From Prorocentrum cordatum (Eukaryota; Sar; Dinophyceae; Prorocentrales; Prorocentraceae), in assembly GCA_963575745.1 (NCBI GenBank), contig CAUYUJ010014753.1, positions 21,001 to 85,000 on the forward strand: a DNA stretch of 64,000 nt. Reading direction: 5' to 3'. Each line of letters starts with the position of its first letter. The stretch's first letter is position 1. Shown here piece after piece: positions 10,195-21,719 of this stretch. The position numbers and the translations under genes were made by a program. The notes beneath the pieces are model-generated. The model made no database searches and had not been told where the DNA came from. It saw nothing but the letters and a program-made list of their open reading frames with translations.

Positions 10195-10960
10195 GAGAGA
10201 AGGAGAGAGAGAGAGAGAGGGAAAGAGAGAGAGAGAGAGATAGAGAGAGGAGGGGCAAGAGGGGGGAAAAGAGAGAGAGAGAGAGAGAGCGACCACTCCC
10301 ACCTGTCCATTTCCTTCCCCGCGCGTGTCCAAGGATAGTGCGAGGATAACCGCTTCTGCTGCTCCCTCCCATTGCCCAGTCTGTGTTGCCAGTAAGTGGG
10401 AGCGTAAGAGTGTAAGAGAGCATTCGCTTCTCCCCCCAATGAGATAGCAACCACTTCCCCTTTCCCACTTCGCTCTCTGTGTTGTGTGCGTACGCGGAGA
10501 AAGGGTTAGAAAGGGAGAGAGAGAGAGAGAGAGAGAGACCGAGAAAAACCACACACCCCTCCGATGCCATCTTCTGCGTTATGGTGGAGGGCATGAAACG
10601 TACCAGTGTTCCCTCTTAATGCCCGCGTTGTGTTGTGTGTAAAGTGAACGAGGGAAAGAGAGAGATAGAGAGCAACCACAGTTCGATTTCACCGATCAGT
10701 TTTACATATGCGGGGTGCGAGCGGGAGAGAGATGGAGAGAAAGAGAGGGAGATAAGAGAGAGAGAGAGAGAGAAAGAAAGAAAGGGAAGAATCGCTACCC
10801 CTTCCCATTTGGCAGCGAGATAAACGGGACGAGGAGGAGCACGCCGAAGGATTGAATGACTCAGAACAGGCAGTTGAGATATGCCAAACCAAATACATCA
10901 TGAGCGATAGAGGGGCTAGGGATCGACACAGAGAGGGATGAGCAAAAGGGAGGGATAGAG
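10195..10960. repeat. GA-rich microsatellites
   Basis: (GA)n tracts occur at 10205-10290, 10515-10545, 10650-10680 and 10720-10785. The sequence between them has no recognised gene. Confidence 0.8.
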
Positions 10961-10974
10961 AGAGAGAGGGACAT

Positions 10975-11400
10975 TCGATTCGTGTCGCTATCGTTACCGG
11001 CGTCATCGTCATGACCGTCGTTGCCAGTATCATTGTCAGCGGTTCCATCGGCATCATCGTCATAGTAACCATTGACTTCATCGTCGTTAGCATCGCAATC
11101 ACGATGCGGTAGAACACGTCACAAGTTACCACGTTGTTGAACAAAACATGGGAACGTCGAGAAAAATAGTCGGCCAAGAGGGCCCCAAAAGAGTTCCAAG
11201 AATGACCCAAGAGAGGGAACCCGAGCTGACATTTTGAGCTTTCCGCCCCAAGACGGCCCCTGACGCCGCCAACAGGCCCCCAAGAAGACCCCAAGATGTC
11301 TCAAGGCGCAGGCAGGAGGTTCGAAATCGAGCCTCAAAGGCCCCCAAGAGCCCAAGAGGCCTAATGGCTGGGGCGTGCTAGAACCTGAGCGCGCAGCGCG
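10975..11400. repeat. CATCGTC degenerate tract and reverse CTTGGGGCC array
   Basis: 10975-11110 consists of loosely repeated CATCGTC and GTTACC motifs. 11165-11375 is the CTTGGGGCC family on the minus strand, seen as CCCCAAGA and GGCCCCCAAG. Confidence 0.6.
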
Positions 11401-11550
11401 CGCGTGGCCCTAGTATGTGTACATCGGTCTCTGAACTGACTGGGAGGGTATGCCTGGTGTCAGCTTCGCGGGCCTACGTTCCAGCAGCGTTCCCCGAACA
11501 GTTCTGGCACTCAGGGGCTCTTGTTTCTGCTCAAGGAACGGCGCCGTGCT

Positions 11551-11700
11551 GCTGGTCTCTCGGCCATGTGCTCGCCGTCGCCGCCCCGTTGCCGCCTCAA
11601 CGCCGCACGTCGCCTGGGCCGCGTGGACGGTCTCGCGGCCATGTGCTCGCCGCCGTTGCTCCGTCGGCGCCTCGTCGCCGCCCGCTGCCGCCGTGAGCTT
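11551..11700. repeat. ~82-bp direct tandem repeat
   Basis: TCTCGGCCATGTGCTCGCCG at about 11558 recurs as TCGCGGCCATGTGCTCGCCG at about 11634. The intervening sequence is similar. This explains the open frames on both strands. Confidence 0.6.
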
Positions 11701-11733
11701 GCACCACGCGTGCATTCTCCTTTCCAAAAAAAG

Positions 11734-12085
<352 letters not shown>

Positions 12086-12136
12086 CCCCCCCCCCCCCGG
12101 AGTTATCCGCCCCCCTTTCGGTCGGGAGCTTTGAGA

Positions 12137-12368
12137 CGGGGGTCAATGCAGACGGGGGTCAGCCAGGGCGCCGGATCCTGCAGGATCCTGCGAAGGCCCC
12201 CTCTGGCTGACCCGGGTCAGGGAGCCGCTCGTGGCCGCGAGGCGGCCGCACATATTGGCTGACCCGGGTTTGCGAAGACCTGCGTTGCAGTTTTTTTGTT
12301 CCTGCATTGCAGTTGTTTGGTTTCCTGCTGACCCGGGTCTGGATTGACCCGGGTCAGAAGATCCCCGA
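12137..12368. mobile_element. R230 repeat, copy 1
   Basis: About 230 bp matches 52983-53215 closely, including GGGGGTCAGCCAG, a double GGATCC near the start, GGCCGCGAGGCGGCCGC and repeated CTGACCCGGGT. Several internal palindromes use CTGACCCGGGTCAG. A short diverged match is at 25237-25295. The mobility class is unknown. Confidence 0.75.
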
Positions 12369-12519
12369 TCCGGGTATGTAAATCATACATGATTCTGACC
12401 ACATGTCCATCCGAAATATGAATTTACACTATCCCAGGGGGGCCGGGATCGCTCCCCCTGAGGTTCCCTGGTAAAAAACCATACGCGGGGACATCTTTTG
12501 TTCTAACATAAAACTTGTT

Positions 12520-12985
12520 CACGAATCCCTTGCAAAACATGAGACGAAGTGCACACGCGCGCGTCGTCGCGCGCATGCGAAATCCTTCAAAAACCTTTGG
12601 TGCGGGAAGGATTTCGCAATCGAGTTTCCAAAAAACATACAAAAAAACAGGGTTTCGCAACACAGAGTTGCTAAAAAAGCTTCCGCGAAAGCTCTTGCGA
12701 AATCTCAAGAAAACCATAGGTTTTTCAAGATTTTCACAACAGGCTACCAAACGGGCTTCGCGCGCGCTCATGTCAAAATCTGTCGAACGCCCTTGCGCGT
12801 GTGCCGTCGCGAGAATCCCTTGGAAAAAATGGGACGAAGTGCAGACGCGCGCGTCGTCGCGCGCGTATGCCGAAAACCTTCAAAACCCATCGGTTTCGGA
12901 AGGATGTCAAAATCGTGTGTCCGAAAAACCTACAAAAACATAAGGTTTCGCAACACGGATTTTCAACACAAGCGTGCGCGCGCGC
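12520..12985. repeat. ~289-bp tandem duplication
   Basis: GACGAAGTGCACACGCGCGC at about 12543 recurs as GACGAAGTGCAGACGCGCGC at about 12832. Downstream AAACATACAAAAA and GGTTTCGCAACAC are also shared. No gene is evident. Confidence 0.7.
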
Positions 12986-12989
12986 GCTG

Positions 12990-13790
12990 TTGCGTCGTCG
13001 TCGTCGTCGTCGTCGCCGCCCTCTCTCCTCCCGCGTCGTTGTCGTCGTCGTCGTCGCCTACGTCGTCCTCTGTCGTTCCTCGTGTTCGTCGTCGTCGTCC
13101 TCTTTGGCGTCGTGGTCGTTTCCGTCGTCGTTGTCGCCGTGGTCGTCCTTCCTCCTCCTCCCTCGTCGTCGTCGTCGTCCGTCGTCGGCGTCTCGTCGTC
13201 GTCCCTCCTATTTCGTCGCCGTCGTCGTCGTCGTCGTCGTTGTCGTCGTCGTCGTCTTCCCTCCTCCCTCGTCGTTGCCGTCGTCGGCGTCGCCGTCCTT
13301 CCTCCTTCTTCGTCGTTCGCGTCGTCGCCGTCCTCCCTCCTCCCTCGTCGTTGTCGTCGTTGTCGTCGTTGTCGCCGTCGTCGTCCTCCCTCCTTCCTCG
13401 TTGTCTTCGTTGGCGACGTCGTCGTCGTCTTCGTCGTCGTCGTCGGCGTCGGCGTCGTTGTCGTCTTCGTCGTCGTCGACGTCGGCGTCGTCGTCGTCGC
13501 CGCCGTCGTCGTCGTCGTCGTCGTCGTCGGCGTCGTTGACGTCGTCGTCGTCGTCGTGTCGTCGTTATCGTCGTCGTCGGCGTCGTCATCGTCGTCGTCG
13601 TTGTCATCGTCATCGTCGTCGGCGTCGGTGTCGTCGTCGTCGTCGTCGTCGTGTCGTCGTCGTCGTCGTCGTCGTCGGCGTCGTCGAAGTCGTTGGAGAC
13701 GTCGTCGGTGTCGTCGTAGTCGTTGTCGGCGGCGTCGTCATCGTCGTTGTCGCTGTCGTCGTCGGCGTCGCTGTTGTTGCCAAGTGCCAT
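12990..13790. repeat. Degenerate TCG triplet array (~800 bp)
   Basis: TCG repeats with interruptions such as CCTCCC and GGCGTCG span about 800 bp. Every frame reads as Ser-, Arg-, Val- or Asp-rich sequence, so none is taken as a gene. Confidence 0.9.
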
Positions 13791-13817
13791 GTGGTACCCA
13801 CCGTCACGGTCTTAAGA

Positions 13818-13890
13818 GATTTTGCAAACCAAGTTGCGGGTGGGTGGGTGGGATGTTTGCGCGAGCAGTGGAGTCGACAACTCATTGCGA
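13818..13890 (-). repeat. Conserved ~70-bp block beside GTGCAA arrays, copy 1
   Basis: On the minus strand this reads GAGTTGTCGACTCCACTGC ... CTCGCGCA ... CCCGCAACTTGGTTTGCAAA. The same block is on the plus strand at 56993-57065 and 59083-59160. Here and at 57 kb it directly abuts a GTGCAA array. Confidence 0.65.
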
Positions 13891-14370
13891 ACAGGAATTA
13901 ATTGCACAACATAGATCGCACCACATAGGTTACACGCATCGAATGCACTACCACCTATATTGCACCATCTAAACTGCACACAATCGGTTGCAACACATAA
14001 CGTGCACAACAGCTATTGCACAACCACGAAGATGGCACAACACACATTGCACAGCAAGGTGGCAACAAATAGTTTCCAACCCACGGATTTCACCACACAG
14101 ATTACACCACACAGAGTGCCCCCACTTGCAGCACATGGGTTTAACGATATGCTTGTGTCGCGTTTGCGGCGCTTTTTTGACCGCTCGCCACACATATTGC
14201 TTTACGTACAGTGCGCAGTTACTATTGCACCACATTGCACAACCTAGATTGCACAACTATAATGCACTACATTGCACCATATTGCACAGCATAAATCGCA
14301 CCACATATATTGCACACTATAGATTGCACACCACAGACTGCTCGAACACACACTGCTTTAGGGCCCACAC
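13890..14370. repeat. TTGCACAAC degenerate array
   Basis: TTGCACAAC, TTGCACCAC and related words recur every 10 to 16 bp. The reverse complement, GTGGTGCAA, fills 56440-56985 and parts of 45540-46110. No coding evidence. Confidence 0.75.
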
Positions 14371-14469
14371 CGGTTAACATATTCAAAACATCTTCATTGT
14401 TTTAGTCCATGCCCTCGGGGAATCGCTCAAATGATAAGCAGCAGCCTACTTTAGAAAATGTGATGTCCA

Positions 14470-15200
14470 TGATTGTGTGGTGGTTGTTGTGCTGGTGGTT
14501 GCGCGAGCGCGTGTGCTGTCAGTTGTGCTGGTGCTTGTGCTTGTGGTGGTTGTGCTGGTAGTTCTGCACCAGCACAACCACCATCACTACCGCCAGCAAA
14601 ACTATCAGCGGCACAACCACCATCAGCACAGCCACAACCAGCACAATCACCAGCACAAACACCAGCACAATCACCAGCACAACAAGCACACACACCACCA
14701 CTAGCACAACCACAAGCAAAACCACCAGCATAACCGATGGCACAACCACCAGCAGGACAACCATCAGCACAACCACCAGCACAACCACCGCCAGCAGAAC
14801 CATACGCACGACCACCAGCAGAACCACCAGCACCAGCACAATCACAAACACGAGCACAACCACCTGCACAATCACCAGCACAAAACCACCAGCACAACCT
14901 CCAGCACAACCACAAGCGAAACCACCACCAGCACCTCCACAACCAGCATCACCACCAGGACAAACACTGGCACAACCACCAACGCAACCACCAGCACCAC
15001 CACCAGCACAACCACCATCTTTACCACCAGCGCAACCACCAGCACAACCCCCAGCGCAATTATAAGCACAACCACAACAAGCACAACTACGACCGCAACA
15101 TCCAGCAGCGCAGCCATCAGCACACTTCAACAGCACAATCACCAGCAACGCCGCAGCACAACGACCAGCATAACCACCAGCACTACCACCAGCACACGAT
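14470..15200. repeat. CAGCACAACCAC minisatellite (~12 bp)
   Basis: The first 100 bp are GTGCTGGTGGTTGTG-type. After about 14570 the complementary CAACCACCAGCAC orientation takes over, so the array inverts at that point. Cys/Gly-rich or Gln/His-rich open frames are artefacts. Confidence 0.85.
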
Positions 15201-16450
15201 TCCGCACATTCTTCACACATTTCCTGGCCCCATAAGGGGCTCCACCGAAAGCCCCAGCGGCACAGTCCGCATGGCGTATCAGCACCCAATCAGGGACACC
15301 CCTCACACGTGTCGTGCTCGTTGAGGAGCTCCGTTGCAGGCCCCAGTGGCAGCGCCTGCATTGCGACCCAAGAAAGAGATCCACCGAAGGCGATGCCCAC
15401 AGCGACGGCATTCACAAATGCGCATGTTTGGGTCTTTCGCCACGGCATTTGTTCCCAACCATTTTGTGGTGTTGGGTCTTCGTTTTGAAGATACAGCGCC
15501 GCCCGTCACTCCTTCTCTCCTCCTCCCCCTCCTTGCCTCTGCCCTCCGCATGCCTGTGGTTCGGCACACCCCTCATACGCATCGCGGCCCCATAGGGGAG
15601 CTCCACTGAAGGCTTCAGTGGGAGGGTTCGCATGGCACCACCGGTGGGAAGGTTCGCATGGCACCACCGCTACATTTCGGCGCACCCCTCAAACGTTTCG
15701 TGGCCCCATAGGGACCTTCATCTAAGGCATCAGTGGGAGGGTTGACACATGGCACCACTGGCCCATTTCGGCACACCCCTCACACGCTTCGTGGCCCCAT
15801 AGGGAGCTCCACCGCAGGTCCCAGTGGGAGGGTTCGCAGGGTACAGCCTCCCCATTGGGGCACTCCCCTCGCACGCGTCAAGGCCTCATGAGGAGGTCCA
15901 CCTAAGGCCTTACTGGGAGGGTTCGCATGGCATCACCGCCCCGTTTCGGCACACAAATCACACGTTTCGGGGCGCCATGGGAAGTTACACCGAAGGCCCC
16001 TGTGGGAGAGTTCGCATGGCACCGCCACCCTATTTGGGCACGCTCCTCACGCGCTTTGCGGCCCCATCGAGACCTCCGACTGTGGCCCCAGTGGTAGGGT
16101 TCGCATAGCGCCGCGGCCCCCTGTCGGCACTCCCCTGGCACGTTAGGTGACCCCATCAGGAGCTCCAACGTAGGCCCCAGTGGGAGAGTTCGCATGGCAC
16201 CGCCGCCCCCTTTCGGTACACCCCTCCCACGGTTCGGGGACCCATAGGGAGCTCCACCTAAGGCCCCAGTGGGAGGGTTCGCATGGCATTGCCGCTTTAC
16301 TTCGGCACACCTTTCACACGCATGGCGGCCCCGCCCCATCTCGGCACACCCTTCGCACGCTTCGTGGCCTCATGAGGAGATCCACCGAAGACGATACTCA
16401 TTGGGACGCTACTCACATCTGCATATGGTTGGGTCCTTCGCCAGGGTAGT
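15200..16450 (+). repeat. 80-90-bp satellite block with header and tail (block 1)
   Basis: Units contain CACACCCCTCACACGCTTCG, GGCCCCATAGGGAGCTCCAC and GGGAGGGTTCGCATGGC. A tail with GCGCATGTTTGGGTCTTTCG ends a short block near 15440. A header, GTGTTGGGTCTTCGTTTTGA with AGACAGCGCC-like sequence and a CT-rich run, starts the next at about 15460. That block ends with CATATGGTTGGGTCCTTCGC at about 16420. Confidence 0.85.
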
Positions 16451-16980
16451 GTGTTGAGTTGTTTTCGCGCATGTACAAACATTCATATGGGTGTGCGTTT
16501 TATGTCGTACGTTTGTTATTCTCTCTCTTTCTCTCTGCCTTTGTATCTCGGGCGCATGTGATGTTGTGGTGTGATGTGCGGGGAGGGTTGGGGGGGACCA
16601 GCCTGGCGACATCGGCGGTGGGGGCAGGAAATGGAGAGACGGAGTGCGGTGGTGGGAAGTGGAGGGTCGGGAGGTGTTGGGTTGGCCCAAGACCAACCCA
16701 TACTTGACGCAGGATGGCAACATGGTGAAGGTGACGCCGCCGTAGAGATTGGCCTGCGCCCTTCGTTCCCCCGTGTCCCTCATCCCCCCCTCACGTCTTC
16801 ACCACCGCTTCCCGTCATTATTTCCCCGTCCACTTCCGCATATTTTCCCTTGACCTCCTGTGTTCTTCTTGCCATATCTTCTCTCCCGCTCTGTCCCTCT
16901 CCGTATCCCTGTATCTCTCTCTCTCTTTCTCTATTGTTTCGTGTTGTGTGTTCTCTCTCACTCTCTTTTTTATTACTCAC
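16450..16980. other. No gene recognised; CT-rich patches
   Basis: The stretch has short CTCTCT runs near 16520 and 16910. It holds no recognised domain or inverted-repeat element. Confidence 0.4.
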
Positions 16981-17585
16981 AATCCAAGGGTGTTGGGTCT
17001 TCCTTTTGCAGGGACAGCGCCCCGCGTCCGTCTCTCATCTCCTCTCCTCTCCTCCTCCTCCCCCTCATCTCTCCTCCCATCCATGCTTCTGCCCTGCATA
17101 TGCCCTCTTCTCATCACCATCATGCGTACCCGCGCCCGACTCTTCATACCCCTCACACGTTTCGCGGCCCCATATGAAGCTCCACCGAAGGTCCCAGCGG
17201 CAGGGTCCGCATGGCGTACCCGCACCCGATTCGGCACACCCCTCACACGTTTCGTGGCCCCATAAAGGAGGCTCCACCGCAAGCCCCAGCGGTGGGGTCC
17301 GCATAGCACACCCCCACCCGACCCCTCACTCTCTTCACACACTTCGTGGCCCCAAAGGGAGTTTCACCGCAGGCCCCAGCGGCAGGGTCCTCATGGCGTA
17401 CCCGCATCCGATCCGGCACAAACCTCACACACATTTCGTGGCCCCCATAGTGAGTCCCACCGAAGGCCCCAGCGGTAGGGTCCGCATGGCGTACCCGCAC
17501 CGGATTCGGCGCAGCCCTCACACGCTTCGTAGCCCCATGGGGGGGCTCCATTGGAGGCCCCAGTGGCAAGGTCCGCGTGGTCTGT
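16981..17585 (+). repeat. Satellite block 2 with header
   Basis: The header GGGTGTTGGGTCTTCCTTTT followed by GCAGGGACAGCGCCCCGCG and a CT-rich run is at about 16985-17100. Units with CACGTTTCGTGGCCCCATA and CCAGCGGCAGGGTCCGCATG follow. The usual tail is missing. Confidence 0.8.
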
Positions 17586-17689
17586 GCTGCTTTTACATCT
17601 GCAGGGGTGCCTGCAGGTGCTTTCCTTTGACTCCTGCCATTCGCCCACTAATGGCAGGTGAGGTACTCGTGTGGTGAGTCGTTGAGGCC

Positions 17690-18470
17690 AAAACGGTCCG
17701 CGTGGCGCACCCGCATTCGACTCAGGACACCATTCACACCCTTTGTGGCCCCATACGGACCTCCACCTAAGGCCTCAGCGGCGGGGTCCGCATAGCGCAC
17801 CCGCACCCGATTCGGCACAGCCCTTACGCGCTTCGTGGCCCCATAGGGAGCTCCACCCAAGGCCCTAGCGGCAGGGTCCGCACGGCCTCCCTGCATCCAG
17901 CTCAGCACACCCCTCACATATTTCGCGGCCCCATGAGGAGCTCCACCGCAGGCCCCCGCGGCAGTGTCCGCATGGCGCAACCGCACCCGACCGGTACACC
18001 TGTCACACGTTTCGTAGCCACATATGGAGTCCCACCGAAGGCCCCACTGGTAGGGTCCACATGGCGTGCCCGCATCCGATTCAGCACGCCCCTCAAACGT
18101 TTCGTGGCCCCGACGGGAGCCCCACCGAAGACCCCAGCGGCAGGGTCCACACGGTGCACCCGCACCCGATTCAGCACACCATTCACACCTTTCGTGGCCC
18201 CGTAGGGAGATCCACCGAAATCTCCAGCGGCAGGGTCCGCATGGCCCACCCCGCATCCGATTCAGCACACCCCCTCACACGTGCCGTGGCCCCGACAGGA
18301 GCTCTATCCAAGGCCTCGGCGGCAGGGTCCGCATGGCGCACCCAGGCCCGATTCAGCTCACCTCTCGCACTTGCCGCTGTGCCGTAGGGAGCTCCGTCCA
18401 GTGCGCGAGTGACAGGGTCCGCGTGGCGCATCCGCCCCATGCCGGCATACCCCTCACTCCCCTCCCCCCT
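17690..18470 (+). repeat. Satellite block 3
   Basis: Nine or so 80-90-bp units repeat TTCGTGGCCCCATAGGGAGC and GGCAGGGTCCGCATGGCGCA. No header is seen. The block fades into CT-rich DNA. Confidence 0.8.
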
Positions 18471-18499
18471 GATTCTTCTCATTTGCCCCGCAGTACCCG

Positions 18500-18592
18500 C
18501 AGCTTCTCTCTCTCCCCTTCTCTTTCTCCCTCTCTCTCTCTCTCTCCCGCCCCCCTTTTGCCCTCTAAATTTGTTGTGAGTGTTGTGTTTCG

Positions 18593-18624
<32 letters not shown>

Positions 18625-18640
18625 TTCTTTTTCTCGTCTC
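18500..18640. repeat. CTCT microsatellite
   Basis: (CT)n tracts lie at 18510-18545 and 18590-18630. Confidence 0.85.
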
Positions 18641-18877
18641 CATGCATATGTTCTTCATGCTTAAGATGGTCGGCAACATGTTATTGGTTCGCTACCGCTT
18701 TCCAACAACATGTTGTCCCCTGTCTTCACCTATAACGACGAATCGTTGAACCCTCATCCATGCAGGGGGCGCCATTGCAACCAGGCTGGCCCCGACAATT
18801 GGGCCATAATCTTCCAAGTGTTTGCAGTCTCAAGTTGCCTCATCTCCTACGACTGCGTTTCCGCATTCTACTTTAAA

Positions 18878-19030
18878 GTCGGGCCTGTCACACTACAGGA
18901 GGAATATTCAAAACAAATAGTCCAAGCATAGTCTGGGGACGGTTGTTCTTATACTTTTGACCACGTTGGAATATTTTGGGGATATTGTTCAGTTTCCCTC
19001 CAAGTCCGCCTGTAGGAGGACATGCCCGAC
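18878..19030. mobile_element. GTCGGGC-ended MITE, copy 2
   Basis: The 153-bp element starts GTCGGGCCTGTCACACTACAG and ends TGTAGGAGGACATGCCCGAC. The interior AATAGTCCAAGCATAGTC and a T-rich half match the other copies. CTACTTT occurs just outside each end and may be the target duplication. Confidence 0.75.
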
Positions 19031-19222
19031 CTAATCCTACTTTCTTCTTCCTCGTAGATCGCGTCGTTATGCCCATGATGCTCCCGCAGAAAGTGTTTGG
19101 ATGCAAGATGGTCCTCGTGAGTTGTTTGCGCGGCCCTCCCAGACAGCCCTACGCCCGCCCTCCAAGGCAGAAGCACTCCAGATTGCCGCAGTGTCCTGTG
19201 GAGAGTCGAGGGACAGATTTCG

Positions 19223-19406
19223 TCGGCGAGCGAGGGGGGAAGTGAGAAGGAGAAGACCTCAGAAGGCGGCGGGACTTCTCAGAAGTTCGTACCTTCTGAG
19301 AAGTCTTTTTGTGTCTTCGGGGAAGGCTTAGAAACTTCTCAGAAGGCTGGGGGACTTCCGAGCCTTCTGAGAAGGCCCGCCCCTTCTCGTTTCCCGGGCG
19401 CGCCGC
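19223..19406 (+). mobile_element. AGAAGGC palindromic repeat, copy 1
   Basis: The segment begins CGGCGAGCGAGGGGGGAAGT and contains many inverted CTTCTCAGAAGG motifs. Copies are at 34982-35180 and, on the minus strand, 42852-43172. The near-inverted ends suggest a transposable element capable of multiple hairpins. Confidence 0.7.
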
Positions 19407-20260
19407 CCAATTCTGGTACGCTGTCTCTGGATTCCATCTCTACCCTCCCAGTGGTTACGATTTTTGATTATGATTTCTTGTTTCGGTTCGGTTCGGTCCA
19501 GCCCAGTTCCTTGGGTGGCGCCGGCGGCGTTGCCTCTGGCGCCTCGGTGCGCGGGCGATCCATGGGGGAGGGGGCGAACATGCAGGACGAACGAACAAGT
19601 AAGATCGATTGCTCTGCGGGTTTGGAGGGATCCTGAATCTTTCGAGAGGCTTCTCGGGGGGGACCTCTCGGAACTATGCTTCGGGCCTCCTGGGGGCCTG
19701 CGGGGGACTCGAAGGTTTGTGCTTCCCTGTCGCGATCGCATTCGTGCTCGTCGCAGGCGCGGTTGCGGTTGCCACAACGCGGTCGCGGTGTATTTCTTGG
19801 TTTCCGTTGACGTCTTTGTTTGCGCGTCGGCGCCCCATTCCTGCTCCACGTGCCAGCGGGTGCGGTGGCGGATTTCAGAATGGTTCACGTCGGGCTGAAC
19901 CATTCGCGCGAGCGCTGCTGATACGGCCAGTCCATAAGTCAACTTGAACCACAGAGAGCGACAAAGACGACCGGACCTGGATGTTGCAAACGCGCGGCTA
20001 TTGCCGACGCAAGCCCTTCACAGGACCCGACGGCCGCATGCACAAGTTCCATGAATACGCAACCACATGCTGGATAATTCCTGCGTGGCAGTCGCACAGG
20101 ACCTTGTTTGGCGCCAGTCGCATGTGGACATTACCCAGGCGTTCCACGACAGCCCCTTGTGGCCGGGGTTGTTTTCGATACGGGGCGGGACGTTGGACGA
20201 TCACTTGGCCACGTTTGCCCGCAGCCCCTGTTGCCGCGAACACCGCCGCATCGACCATCG
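19407..20260. other. No gene recognised; a few exon-like open frames
   Basis: About 850 bp of unique-looking sequence. A 110-codon frame at 20067-20399 reads plausibly at its start but enters a palindromic repeat and matches no family I know. It could be an exon remnant. Confidence 0.3.
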
Positions 20261-20263
20261 TCA

Positions 20264-20488
20264 GAGCCCCGAATCATCAGGGGTAACTCGGGTCAGGGAT
20301 AACTCGGGTTCGTTTTCCGGGAATCCAAACCCGAGTTACCCCGGACCCGAGTTACCCTGGATAACTCGGGCGTCCAGAGCCCCGAATCATCAGGGATAAT
20401 TCGGGTCAGGGCTAACTCGGGTTCCTTTTCTGAGAATCCAAACCCGAGTTACCCCGGACCCGAGTTACCCCGGATAATTCGGGCGCCC
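20264..20488 (+). mobile_element. Dimer of a 113-bp palindromic unit, copy 1
   Basis: Two units start GAGCCCCGAATCATCAGGG at 20264 and 20377. Each holds repeated AACTCGGGT and ACCCGAGTTACC in opposite orientations, so each can fold. The locus at 35649-35873 has the same two-unit structure inverted, including the outer flanks. Confidence 0.8.
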
Positions 20489-20654
20489 AACATCGGTCAT
20501 GCGATTGCAAGTCCATGGCTAGCCGATTGGATCCACAGATCTCTGCGGCGACAGATCGCGAAGCACGGTGCCCCGGCGGCACCGACGGCGCGACCAACCC
20601 CCGCAGCTCGACCCTGGGCGGCCAGGTGCAGCCCGCCGCCACCGGGCAGGAAGC

Positions 20655-20817
20655 TCAGGAGGGGAAAAAACACACAGACACAATGAATCGTCGATCCCCA
20701 AGAAAAAATGGAAAAATATGGGAAGTGGGGGGGAAGACAAAAACCCAGAAAGTATAGGAAAATATGGGGGATATTTTTATTTGTGTGTATTTATTTGTGT
20801 GTCCTGGGGCCCCTTCA
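20655..20817 (+). mobile_element. IE element copy 4
   Basis: This 163-bp copy has the family ends TCAGGAGGGGAAAAAACAC and GGGGCCCCTTCA. The 32 bp before it (20623-20654) recur after it (20818-20849) with four transitions. With copy 5 it forms a tandem duplication of flank plus element. Confidence 0.85.
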
Positions 20818-20849
20818 CAGATGCAGTCCGCCGCCACCGAGCAGGAAAC

Positions 20850-21012
20850 TCAGGAGGGGAAAAAGCACACAGACACAATTAATCGTCGACTCCCAAGAAA
20901 AAATTGAAAAACATGGGAAGTGGGGGGGAAGACAGAAACCCAGCAAATACGGGAAAACATGGGGAGTCATGTTATCTGTGCGTATTTATTTGTGTGTCCC
21001 AGGGCCCCTTCA
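20850..21012 (+). mobile_element. IE element copy 5
   Basis: The 163-bp copy is flanked by GAAAC on both sides (20845-20849, 21013-21017). If removed as a GA-AG intron starting after ACTCAG and ending TTCAG, the flanks would join as ACTCAG-AAACTCCGG. Splicing is an inference. Confidence 0.85.
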
Positions 21013-21350
21013 GAAACTCCGGGCGCCGAGACGATGGCCGCCGCCGTCGTGGGCGCGCAGCGCTGGCGCCCCTACTTGCGGCGCTGCTGGACCTCGTGCC
21101 GCGAGGCGGAGCTCGCGCCGACGGCCTGCTTCGACGCCTGGGCCGACGCCGGCGGCCACACGACCGCGCCCCCAAGGACGGCCCACTGCGTCAAGTATGA
21201 GGTCGACTGCTGTCCCACACTTCGGGGTTGCAGATTTGGAGTTGTTCTGTGGCGCCGTTGCCCGTTCAACTCATCTTTGTCCCCTGGGGTGGGGTCGCCC
21301 GCCCCCCAGTGGTGTATGAGGGTAGCTGCAGCGATGGCAAAAAAAAAAAA
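21013..21350 (+). other. Possible exon, function unknown
   Basis: After IE copy 5 a frame with an ATG at 21034 encodes an Ala/Arg/Cys-containing stretch (RRCWTSCREAELAPTACFDA). Codon texture is less repetitive than its surroundings. No family was recognised, and no complete gene could be assembled. Confidence 0.25.
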
Positions 21351-21589
21351 ACATTGACCACGACCCGCTGGCGGCCCGCCCGCCGCCGCTGCAGCCGCGG
21401 CCGCCCCGCCTCGCGCGACCCGGCTGCCCCGGCGCGCGACCGAACTGCAGCAGGCAGTGAGTGGGCGCCAGGCACGCCGCCGCTGATGGCGAGGCCGGAG
21501 CCTGCGCCGCATCCGGCCGCGAGGGGGAGCCCGAGGAGCTCGGCTCGGGCGGCGACGTGGAGGAGGGCCCCGACGTCTGATGCCTCCCA

Positions 21590-21700
21590 CTCCTCCTCCT
21601 CCTCCTCCTCCTCCTCCTCCTACTACTCCTCCTCCTCCTCCTCCTCCTCGTCCTCCTCCTTCACCTCCTCTTCCTCCTCCTCAGCCTCCTCCTCCGCCGC
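21590..21700. repeat. (CTC)n triplet array
   Basis: Pyrimidine CTC triplets with CTACTA interruptions, about 110 bp. Poly-Ser and poly-Pro frames are artefacts. Confidence 0.85.
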
Positions 21701-21719
21701 CTCCTACCTCCGCTGCGCC

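Noticed and set aside
12793-13972. Ser-, Arg-, Val- and Asp-rich ORFs over 200 codons
   Set aside because: TCG triplets give open frames in every phase; no domain is present.
14451-15324. Cys/Gly-rich ORF resembling a metal-binding or keratin-like protein
   Set aside because: The pattern is the translation of the CAGCACAACCAC minisatellite.
15200-18470. CRISPR-like array
   Set aside because: The regularly spaced units are whole 80-90-bp satellite monomers without unique spacers, and the context is eukaryotic.
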